NCBI GenBank assembly: GCA_947632015.1
Contig: CANRNP010000014.1
Span: 1-35,480 of the forward strand
From: an uncultured Clostridia bacterium
GTDB taxonomy: Bacteria > Bacillota > Clostridia > Christensenellales > Borkfalkiaceae
DNA: 35,480 nucleotides
Reading direction: 5' to 3'
Below, in pieces: positions 29,925-35,480 of the stretch. The position numbers were made by a program, and so were the translations under genes. The notes under the pieces were generated by a model. The model was given only the letters and a program-made list of their open reading frames with translations. It searched no databases and was not told the DNA's origin. Within the stretch, counting starts at the first letter, position 1. Each line of letters opens with the position of its first letter.

Positions 29925-32210
29925 ATGAAACTGCCCAAGTTCAAACTCCCGCCCCTCTCCGTAAAGACGGCGGGAAAATACTGCGCCCTTTTTGTGGCGA
30001 TGGTCTTTATGAATTTCGCCCTGCCGCAACGGGAGCTCCTCTCCTTTCCCCTCTATTATGCCGCCCTCTGCTGCGGATTCGACCCGCTCGTTATGAGCGC
30101 GGGCTATCTGATCGCCTCTTCGGCGGCGGTCAACGCCTACGCCTCCCTCGCCGCCGCGGTGCAATGCGCCTTTCTTTTGCTCGTGTTCACGCTCTACCGC
30201 CGCTACGGACGGATGATGCGCCTCGAACGGCTCGCGTACATAGCGCTCTGCCAGCTGCCCTTCCTCTTTCTCTTTCCGCATACGGGATATGCCCTTTTCC
30301 CCTTCTCTCCCCTTTTGCAGAAGCTGGCAATCTCCGCCTTTCTCTTTCTCCTCTCCGCCTTTTTCGAGGGCGGGCTCAATTCTTTGCTCTGCCGCGTGTT
30401 CCGCTGCCGCCTCACTTCGGGACAGCTCGCCGAAATTTTGCTCATGTGGCTGGTGCTGGGTCTCGGACTGTGCGGCGCGCTGGGGGAAATCGCCTTTTCC
30501 TGTGTTGCGCTGAGCGTGCTTCTGCTCGGCGCCATCCTCCTCAAAAACGCCGCCGCCGTGCCCTTTGCCATCGTGCTCTCCGTCCCCCTCTGCTTCATCG
30601 GCGGAAGTTGCCTTCCCCTCGCCCTCTTCGCGATCTACGCCTGCGCCGCCGTGCTTCTCTCCACCTACGGGAAGATCCCCTCCACGCTCGCCTTCCTCCT
30701 CACCTATCTGTGCGCGCAATTCTTCGGCGGCGTGTTTTCCGAAACCGCCTCCGCCATCGTCTTTGCCCTGCTCCCGTGCGCGATAGCCTCGCTCATCGCC
30801 GTCTGTTTCCCCGAAAAATGGTACGCCCGCGCCAAAAAGAGCCTGCTCTTTTACCGCGAAAACGCCCTGCCGCGCGTCGCCATCAACCGCAACCGCCGCG
30901 CCGTCGGCGAACGGCTCTACGAGGTCTCTTCCCTCTTCCGCGAGATCGAGGGCGCGTTCTCGGAGACCCTCCCGGAGGATAATTCCGTCTCCCTCATCCG
31001 CGATAAGCTGGTCTCCACCCTCTGCCGCGACTGTCCGGGGCGCTTCCGTTGCGAAGAGGCGCACCTTACCGAAGGGCTGGATAAGCTCATCGCCATCGGC
31101 TACGCCAAAGGGCAGGTGAGCCTCATCGACCTGCCCGCGGACGTCGGGAACCACTGCGGGAATGCGGCGGGATTGCTCTTTGCCTGCAATAAACTGCTTT
31201 CGGGCTACCGAAGCACGGCGCGGGAGATCCAGAACGCGCGCGAAGGGCGGAAACTGCTCGCGGAGCAGGCGCACGGCGTGAGCGAGATCCTGAAAGACAT
31301 CGCCCTCGAACAGAGCGAAGAATACTCCTTCTCCGAGGGGGAGACGATGCTCTCCCGCGCCCTTGCGAACGCGGGCATCATGAGTTCGGAGATCTTCGTT
31401 TACGGCGAGGGCGCGACCTTGACCGTGAGCATGACCCTTTCCCCCGATACGGACGGAAAGAAGGTGTGCGAAGTGGCGGGCGAAGCGCTCGGCACCCCCC
31501 TCTCGCTCGCCGAAAAGATCCCGCTTGCCGCGGGGCGCGCCTGCTTCATCTTCAAGCGCAGACCCGCCTTTGACGCGGCGTTCGGCGTTGCGAGCCGACC
31601 CAAAGAGGGAGAGAGCGCCTGCGGAGACGCCTATTCCATCCTCAAAATCGACGAGCGGCGCTTCCTCATCGCCCTCTCCGACGGCATGGGGAGCGGCGAA
31701 AACGCGCGCGACGTCTCGGACAGGACGCTCAACCTCTTAGAGAGTTTTTACAAGGCGAAGATGCCCTCCGAAACGGTGCTCACGACCGTCAACCGCCTCA
31801 TCGCCTATTCCCCCGAAGAGACCTTCTCCTGCCTCGATCTCGCCGCCGTGGATCTGGATACGGGCGACGCCGACATCGTGAAGATCGGCTCCCCCGTCGG
31901 GTTCATCCTCTCCGACGAAGAGCTGAGGGTGTTGGAGGGGGAATCCCTGCCCATCGGCATGCTCGACGCGATCCACCCCGCGACCATGCGCACCAAAATC
32001 GGGGAAAACGACTTTATGCTCCTCATGAGCGACGGCGTGACCTCGGCGTTCGGCTCCTCCGCCGAGCTGTACTCCTATCTGAGCGGGTTGAGGCCCGTCA
32101 ACCCGCAGTCGCTTGCCGAGGAAGTTTTGCAGACCGCCCTCTCCCATTACCGCGGCGCCGCCGAGGACGACATGACCGTGCTCACCGTGAAATTGTTGAA
32201 AAGCGCATGA
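29925..32210 (+). CDS. spoIIE: Stage II sporulation protein E (SpoIIE phosphatase)
   Basis: A membrane-bound PP2C-type serine phosphatase that dephosphorylates SpoIIAA to release sigma-F in the forespore and acts at the polar septum. The 761-aa protein has about ten N-terminal hydrophobic segments (to about 310), a central regulatory region and a C-terminal phosphatase. Metal-binding Asp586 lies in SDGMGSGENA, Asp703 in SDGVTSAF and Asp748-749 in EDDMTV. It is shorter than the Bacillus protein (about 827 aa) but shows all motifs. The start at 29925 is chosen because GAGGTGA precedes it and the upstream ATG sits inside the -10 box. Confidence 0.96.
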   Translation: MKLPKFKLPPLSVKTAGKYCALFVAMVFMNFALPQRELLSFPLYYAALCCGFDPLVMSAGYLIASSAAVNAYASLAAAVQCAFLLLVFTLYRRYGRMMRLERLAYIALCQLPFLFLFPHTGYALFPFSPLLQKLAISAFLFLLSAFFEGGLNSLLCRVFRCRLTSGQLAEILLMWLVLGLGLCGALGEIAFSCVALSVLLLGAILLKNAAAVPFAIVLSVPLCFIGGSCLPLALFAIYACAAVLLSTYGKIPSTLAFLLTYLCAQFFGGVFSETASAIVFALLPCAIASLIAVCFPEKWYARAKKSLLFYRENALPRVAINRNRRAVGERLYEVSSLFREIEGAFSETLPEDNSVSLIRDKLVSTLCRDCPGRFRCEEAHLTEGLDKLIAIGYAKGQVSLIDLPADVGNHCGNAAGLLFACNKLLSGYRSTAREIQNAREGRKLLAEQAHGVSEILKDIALEQSEEYSFSEGETMLSRALANAGIMSSEIFVYGEGATLTVSMTLSPDTDGKKVCEVAGEALGTPLSLAEKIPLAAGRACFIFKRRPAFDAAFGVASRPKEGESACGDAYSILKIDERRFLIALSDGMGSGENARDVSDRTLNLLESFYKAKMPSETVLTTVNRLIAYSPEETFSCLDLAAVDLDTGDADIVKIGSPVGFILSDEELRVLEGESLPIGMLDAIHPATMRTKIGENDFMLLMSDGVTSAFGSSAELYSYLSGLRPVNPQSLAEEVLQTALSHYRGAAEDDMTVLTVKLLKSA

Positions 32211-32240
32211 ATCCCCTGCGGAAAAAATATATGAAAATAG

Positions 32241-32269
32241 TTGACGTTTTTTCTGTTATGGGTTATAAT
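32241..32269 (+). promoter_or_regulatory. Sigma-A promoter of an orphan small RNA
   Basis: TTGACG (32241-32246), 17 bp, TATAAT (32264-32269), 30 bp after the spoIIE stop. No plus-strand ORF follows. Confidence 0.82.
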
Positions 32270-32275
32270 GTCCAT

Positions 32276-32351
32276 ATCGACAGCATTGAAATTCGTTCAT
32301 CCTCACTTGTGGGTAGCCGTGCGTTGCATTTGCGACGTGCGGCTTTTTTTC
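32276..32351 (+). ncRNA. Orphan small RNA of about 75 nt downstream of spoIIE
   Basis: A transcript from the promoter at 32241 would run about 75 nt to a strong terminator: arms 32315-32327 and 32332-32344 form 13 pairs (some G-U) with an ATTT loop, followed by seven Ts. The 5' part contains TTCATCCTCACTTGTGGGT and has no ORF with an RBS. The next gene is on the other strand, so this is not a leader. I do not recognise the family. The spoIIE neighbourhood invites comparison with sporulation sRNAs such as CsfG, though the sigma-A-type promoter argues against that. Confidence 0.6.
32315..32351 (+). terminator. Terminator of the small RNA (and of spoIIE read-through)
   Basis: A 13-pair stem with loop ATTT and a T7 tract. 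It could also stop transcription coming from spoIIE, since no other terminator is seen between the two. Confidence 0.85.
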
Positions 32352-32389
32352 CAAAAAAAGAACGCCCGAAGGATGGATCTCTCCGGGCG
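32351..32389 (-). terminator. Terminator of the minus-strand operon
   Basis: On the minus strand CGCCCG (32389-32384) pairs with CGGGCG (32368-32363), followed by TTCTTTTTTTGG. It ends the four-gene unit beginning with the pyrophosphatase gene. Confidence 0.85.
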
Positions 32390-32400
32390 GTATGTTTGAT

Positions 32401-33318
32401 TCATTTCGGTATGGCGGGCGGCGCCCACAGGGCGGGCGTTCCGATCAGCGGCTTGCTTTCGCGTTCCCGCTCGGTCCACTTCGCAATGCGGGCGAGCGCG
32501 GCGTTCCCCCACTCCCATTCCGTCGCTTTGCGGAGCAGAAATTCCCCGTTGCACACCTCGCGTTCATGGCAGTCGAACCCGCGCGGCATGAGATAGGCGT
32601 CCCGCGAGCCGCTCATCCCGAAGCCTGAGACCGTCTCCACCGTAAAATAGAAACAGTTCTTGGCGTAGTAGAGATTCCATTCAAAGTTTTTTTCGCTGAG
32701 CTCGGCGAGTTTTTTGGGGTTCTGCCGCGGCAGGACCACCGAACAGGGCGAAAGATCCGCGAGCTTTTCCCGAAGCTCCAAGCAGGAGAGCGGCTCCCCG
32801 CCGTCTGTAAAATATCCGCCGTTGGTAGGGTCGAGCATACACCACTTCCCGCGCTTTCTGTCGTAGATCTCGGCAACGACGTGGTTATCGGCGTCGTAGG
32901 GGGAATTCGGGTACAGCCCCACCCGCCGCGCATGGATGCCGAGCGCCAAACAGCACTCTGCTAAGATCTTTGCCTTGCAGGCGCAGTTGAGCCCCCGTTC
33001 GCGGTTCCCGAAGCTGTATTCGAGGAGCGCGAGCGCGTTGAGCGGGATCTCGCTCGGCTCGGACAGGAAAAATTCGCCGTCATGCACGAGATTCGGCGCG
33101 AGCCAACGGCAGAGCCTGAGCGCCATCGTAAACTCATCGCCTCTGCCCGCGATCTCTTCCAGCCCGTATTTGCGGCGGAGCTGCGCAAACTCTTGGCAAC
33201 CGAAACGATAGAAAAGCGGGATCGGTTCCCCCTCTTCGAACTTTCGGTTGCCGTGCAAAATCCCGCAATAGATCTCCATCAAGCGGTTGTTCTGTTCCCG
33301 TCGCTCTTTCTTGGTCAT
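32401..33318 (-). CDS. Transglutaminase-like superfamily protein
   Basis: A 305-aa soluble protein with a papain-like transglutaminase core; the reaction is unknown (hydrolysis, cross-linking or a protease-like role). The triad is visible: Cys112 in GLNCACKAKIL followed by LALGIHARRV, His146 in DNHVVAEIYD and Asp163 in MLDPTNGGYF. There is no signal peptide, so it is probably cytoplasmic. GGAGGGGGGG precedes the ATG. It is last in an operon with the pyrophosphatase, SGNH hydrolase and nicotinamidase-like genes, 33 bp after the latter. Six Cys cluster around the active site region, an unusual number. Confidence 0.87.
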   Translation of the reverse strand: MTKKERREQNNRLMEIYCGILHGNRKFEEGEPIPLFYRFGCQEFAQLRRKYGLEEIAGRGDEFTMALRLCRWLAPNLVHDGEFFLSEPSEIPLNALALLEYSFGNRERGLNCACKAKILAECCLALGIHARRVGLYPNSPYDADNHVVAEIYDRKRGKWCMLDPTNGGYFTDGGEPLSCLELREKLADLSPCSVVLPRQNPKKLAELSEKNFEWNLYYAKNCFYFTVETVSGFGMSGSRDAYLMPRGFDCHEREVCNGEFLLRKATEWEWGNAALARIAKWTERERESKPLIGTPALWAPPAIPK

Positions 33319-33351
33319 GTCCCCCCCTCCGAAAAAGGTCCGGCAAGGACG

Positions 33352-33855
33352 TTATTCCTCTACGGTCACCTGACAGCTCTTCATCGTCGCCAGCGCCGCC
33401 TCATGGAGTTGCGGCGTTACGCCCGCGCATGCGGAAGAGATCACCCGCACCTCCGCTTCCGGCAGCATCGCCTTAACGAGCAACACGTTGCTCACCACGC
33501 AGATGTCGGTACAGACGCCGCAAAAGGTGATGTCGTCGTAGCCCTCCGCACGGATATATTCCGCGAGGGACAGACTGCCGAAGGCGGGTTTTTCGAATAC
33601 GGGAGCCCCCGCCCGGTACACTTCGGGCAGGATCTCCCAGCCTTCCGTCCCCTTGATGCAATGTTTGACGGGAAGATGCCTCCCTTCCCGCGTTTCCATG
33701 TAGTTTTCCCCGTGGGTATCGGCGGTGTAAACGACGTTCTCCGCCGCCTCCGCGAGCGCCTTTACGCGGGGCACGATCGCCTGCGCCTCCGCCGTTGAGA
33801 GCGCCCCCGTAACAAAATCGCGTTGCATATCCACGACGACGAGCAGTTTTTTCAT
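33352..33855 (-). CDS. Nicotinamidase-like cysteine hydrolase
   Basis: A 167-aa isochorismatase-fold amidohydrolase. Catalytic Asp9 (VDMQRDF), Lys89 (EKPAFGS) and Cys119 (GVCTDICVVSN) are present. So is an Asp46-x-His48 pair and the HCIKGTEGW segment seen in nicotinamidases, which convert nicotinamide to nicotinate for NAD salvage. Other amides cannot be excluded. The ATG overlaps the stop of the SGNH hydrolase gene by four bases (ATGA), with AAGGAG a little further up, so translation is coupled. Confidence 0.88.
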   Translation of the reverse strand: MKKLLVVVDMQRDFVTGALSTAEAQAIVPRVKALAEAAENVVYTADTHGENYMETREGRHLPVKHCIKGTEGWEILPEVYRAGAPVFEKPAFGSLSLAEYIRAEGYDDITFCGVCTDICVVSNVLLVKAMLPEAEVRVISSACAGVTPQLHEAALATMKSCQVTVEE

Positions 33856-34457
33856 AGATATTTTTTCAGCTCCTTAATGACGAGATCGGCAATATAACGG
33901 CATCCGCGGTGGGTGGGATGCACGCCGTCCACCGAAAACTGTTCGGGCTTGATGTCCTGTGTAAGCCCCGTAAAGATCTCGTCGAGCGGAATGAGCGGAA
34001 GCGCTTCCCTCACGGCGATATTGCCGATGACCTCGTTGATTTGCGCAATGTAGGGACGGAGGCGGGGCTTGTCCTCCATGTTGAGGACGAAGGGCTGCAA
34101 AAGGAGCAGCTTCGCGCCCGTCCCCTTGATGATCTCCACGAGTTTGTTGTAATTCTCGGTGAACTGCTCGACGGTGACTTCCCTTCCGAGCAGAAAACGG
34201 TGCCATACGTCGTTGACGCCGATGGCAAGGATGACGATGTCGGGATGTTCGTCGACGACGTCTTTTTGCACCCGTTCGAGGAGCTCGACGGTGCGATCTC
34301 CCCCGACGCCGCGGTTGAGGATGTCGAGTTCGAGATCGGGGTACAGCAGACGGAGCTTCCCCGCCGCGATCTTAACATAGCCGACGCCGAGATCGTCCGG
34401 ATCGAGCAAATTACGGTTGGATTCGGTGATAGAATCCCCGAAGAAAACGATTTTCAT
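33852..34457 (-). CDS. SGNH/GDSL-type hydrolase
   Basis: A 201-aa cytoplasmic esterase or lipase-like hydrolase. The four SGNH blocks are clear: Ser9 in FGDSITESN, Gly in NRGVGGDRT (about 50-53), Asn82 in GVNDVWH, and Asp177/His180 in DGVHPTHRG. No signal peptide is present, so the substrate is intracellular, perhaps an acylated small molecule. It lies 27 bp downstream of the pyrophosphatase gene and overlaps the nicotinamidase-like gene. The substrate cannot be deduced. Confidence 0.92.
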   Translation of the reverse strand: MKIVFFGDSITESNRNLLDPDDLGVGYVKIAAGKLRLLYPDLELDILNRGVGGDRTVELLERVQKDVVDEHPDIVILAIGVNDVWHRFLLGREVTVEQFTENYNKLVEIIKGTGAKLLLLQPFVLNMEDKPRLRPYIAQINEVIGNIAVREALPLIPLDEIFTGLTQDIKPEQFSVDGVHPTHRGCRYIADLVIKELKKYL

Positions 34458-34484
34458 GATAACCCCTCCCTTTCCTCAAAAAAT

Positions 34485-35015
34485 TTATTTTTCGATCTTT
34501 TCCAGATAGGCGGCGATACATTTTTGGATGATCTCCACCGCTTCGTCGCGGTGAGCGATCTCCTTGACCGTCGTCTTTTTATGTTCGAGCGTCTTATACA
34601 CTTCGAAAAAGTGCATCATTTCGTCAAAGACATGTTTCGGAAGCTCTTTGATGTCGTAATATTCGTTATATGTGGGGTCTTTATGCGGAATGGCGATGAT
34701 CTTCTCATCGAGAGAGCCGCTGTCGATCATCTTGATGACCCCGATGGGATAGCAGGAGACGAGCGTCATGGGATAGATGACCTCCCCTGAAAGGACGAGC
34801 ACGTCCAAGGGGTCGCCGTCCTCGGCAAGGGTCCGCGGGATAAAGCCGTAATTCGAGGGGTAGACCGTGGAAGTATAGAGCACGCGGTCGAGTTTCAAAA
34901 GCCCCGTCTCCTTATCGAGTTCGTACTTTGCCTTGCAGCCCTTCGGGATCTCGATGAGCGCTTCGAACGACTTGGGTGTGATCCGCTTCGGATCGATGTC
35001 GTGCCAGATATTCAT
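34485..35015 (-). CDS. ppa: Inorganic pyrophosphatase, family I
   Basis: The enzyme hydrolyses cytoplasmic pyrophosphate and so drives biosynthetic reactions, including the PRPP chemistry upstream in this window. The 176-aa protein carries the family signature EDGDPLDVLVL with Asp66, Asp68 and Asp71, plus YPSNYGFIP, the standard soluble family I layout. The start at 35015 is set by AAAGGAGAGG upstream; the frame is open for 19 more codons without an RBS and through the promoter. It is first of a four-gene operon. Confidence 0.96.
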   Translation of the reverse strand: MNIWHDIDPKRITPKSFEALIEIPKGCKAKYELDKETGLLKLDRVLYTSTVYPSNYGFIPRTLAEDGDPLDVLVLSGEVIYPMTLVSCYPIGVIKMIDSGSLDEKIIAIPHKDPTYNEYYDIKELPKHVFDEMMHFFEVYKTLEHKKTTVKEIAHRDEAVEIIQKCIAAYLEKIEK

Positions 35016-35039
35016 AAACCTCTCCTTTTTTTCCATAAT

Positions 35040-35068
35040 ATTGTAACATACTTTTGCGGCAAGGGCAA
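35040..35068 (-). promoter_or_regulatory. Promoter of the pyrophosphatase operon
   Basis: On the minus strand TTGCCC (35068-35063), 17 bp, TACAAT (35045-35040), 25 bp before the ppa start. Both boxes are one or two bases from consensus. Confidence 0.7.
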
Positions 35069-35119
35069 CCATCGCGGAGAAATTTTTTTAGATTTTTTGT
35101 TTTTCGGGTAGAATATACT

Positions 35120-35148
35120 TTGACAATCGCCGAAATTTATGGTATGAT
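35120..35148 (+). promoter_or_regulatory. Promoter of tRNA-Ser
   Basis: TTGACA (35120-35125), 17 bp, TATGAT (35143-35148). The transcript would carry a 5' leader of about 80 nt before the tRNA, to be removed by RNase P. Confidence 0.8.
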
Positions 35149-35234
35149 GAGGGCAAGAAAGTCAAGAGAAACAGAAAAAAATGTCACGGCGTTTCTTTCC
35201 GCGCGGAGCGCGCAAAGGAGCGGGTGAATAATTT

Positions 35235-35326
35235 GCAGAAGTACCCAAGAGGCTCAAGGGGCTCCCCTGCTAAGGGAGTAGTATCAGAGAATGGTAGCGC
35301 GGGTTCGAATCCCGCCTTCTGCGCCA
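35235..35326 (+). tRNA. tRNA-Ser (anticodon GCU)
   Basis: Full class II tRNA with CCA encoded. Acceptor arms GCAGAAG (35235-35241) and CTTCTGC (35316-35322), discriminator G and CCA 35324-35326. The anticodon stem CTCCC/GGGAG encloses CTGCTAA (anticodon GCT, reading AGC/AGU). A long variable arm follows, as in serine tRNAs, then the T-arm GCGGGTTCGAATCCCGC. No defect is seen. Confidence 0.97.
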
Positions 35327-35375
35327 CGGAAAGGCACCCGAAACGGGTGCCTTTTCCCGTGGCGCAGAAGGCGGG
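35311..35375. repeat. Inverted copy of the tRNA-Ser 3' end
   Basis: The 19 bases 35311-35329 (T-arm, acceptor, CCA and the next three bases) reappear as exact reverse complement at 35357-35375, enclosing the terminator hairpin. With that hairpin the whole forms an imperfect stem of about 35 bp. The remaining 105 bases to the window edge show no supportable gene. Confidence 0.85.
35333..35355 (+). terminator. Terminator of tRNA-Ser
   Basis: GGCACCCG-AAA-CGGGTGCC followed by TTTT, 6 nt after the tRNA CCA. It forms the core of a larger inverted repeat (see 35311-35375). Confidence 0.88.
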
Positions 35376-35480
35376 TCACTCGGAAACGCGAGGTCGCCGC
35401 GGGTTCGCGCGAGGAGGCGGAAACGGAAAAGCACTTCTCTTCCGCACAGTCCGCCGCCGACGACGCTTTCAATCGAAGCG

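Noticed and set aside
29757-31274. 505-aa minus-strand ORF opposite spoIIE
   Set aside because: It mirrors the spoIIE codons in G+C-rich DNA; composition is Glu/Arg/Gly-rich and no domain is visible, while the plus strand carries all SpoIIE motifs.
35173-35234. 16-codon ORF (MSRRFF...) ahead of tRNA-Ser
   Set aside because: No RBS; it lies in the tRNA precursor leader.
35284-35472. Minus-strand 62-aa ORF over the tRNA-Ser 3' end
   Set aside because: Its C-terminus (AEGGIRTRATIL) is the antisense translation of a tRNA, a common artefact of automatic annotation.

Overview
The window looks like a chromosomal segment from a G+C-rich, endospore-forming anaerobe of the Clostridia (Firmicutes). 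The evidence is a complete GerA-type germination operon, spoIIE with an upstream Spo0A-box-like site, formate-tetrahydrofolate ligase inside the purine cluster, a split AICAR transformylase / IMP cyclohydrolase pair, single-chain PurL, an Fe-S-type PurF, and strong SD sequences with consensus sigma-A promoters. I cannot name a species; an uncultured high-GC clostridial lineage fits.

Region 1 (about 1-14660, all minus strand) is a purine biosynthesis cluster read right to left: purE-purC-purF-purM-purN-purO-purH(AICARFT only)-purD-purL-fhs. It covers PRPP to IMP except SAICAR lyase (purB), and no purK is present. One promoter with an attenuator-like leader lies upstream of purE. Most junctions are tight (0-61 bp), but three (purF-purM, purH-purD, purL-fhs) are opened to about 400 bp by repetitive, heavily folded DNA. 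The same hairpin-bearing repeat family occurs in all three gaps.

Region 2 (14747-20100) holds a small two-helix membrane protein, a convergent SDR oxidoreductase + ZIP-type metal transporter pair, a second small membrane protein, and a galK-galM operon whose galK appears to be leaderless.

Region 3 (20100-25600) holds a NodB-type polysaccharide deacetylase overlapping tail-to-tail with a P-type Ca2+-ATPase, and a large surface-anchored beta-helix-like protein.

Region 4 (25586-32350, plus strand) is the sporulation/germination block: gerAA-gerAB-gerAC behind a sigma-G-like promoter, then an independently transcribed structured RNA of about 430 nt (own sigma-A promoter and terminator, several long-range pairings, three micro-ORFs with SD-like sequences), then spoIIE, then a second orphan small RNA of about 75 nt. 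The larger RNA is the most interesting object in the window. It may be a raiA-motif RNA, a class implicated in sporulation, but I could not run a covariance model.

Region 5 (32351-35480) is a four-gene minus-strand operon (inorganic pyrophosphatase, SGNH hydrolase, nicotinamidase-like hydrolase, transglutaminase-like protein). It is followed by a plus-strand tRNA-Ser(GCU) with its own promoter and terminator, and an inverted copy of the tRNA 3' end just downstream.
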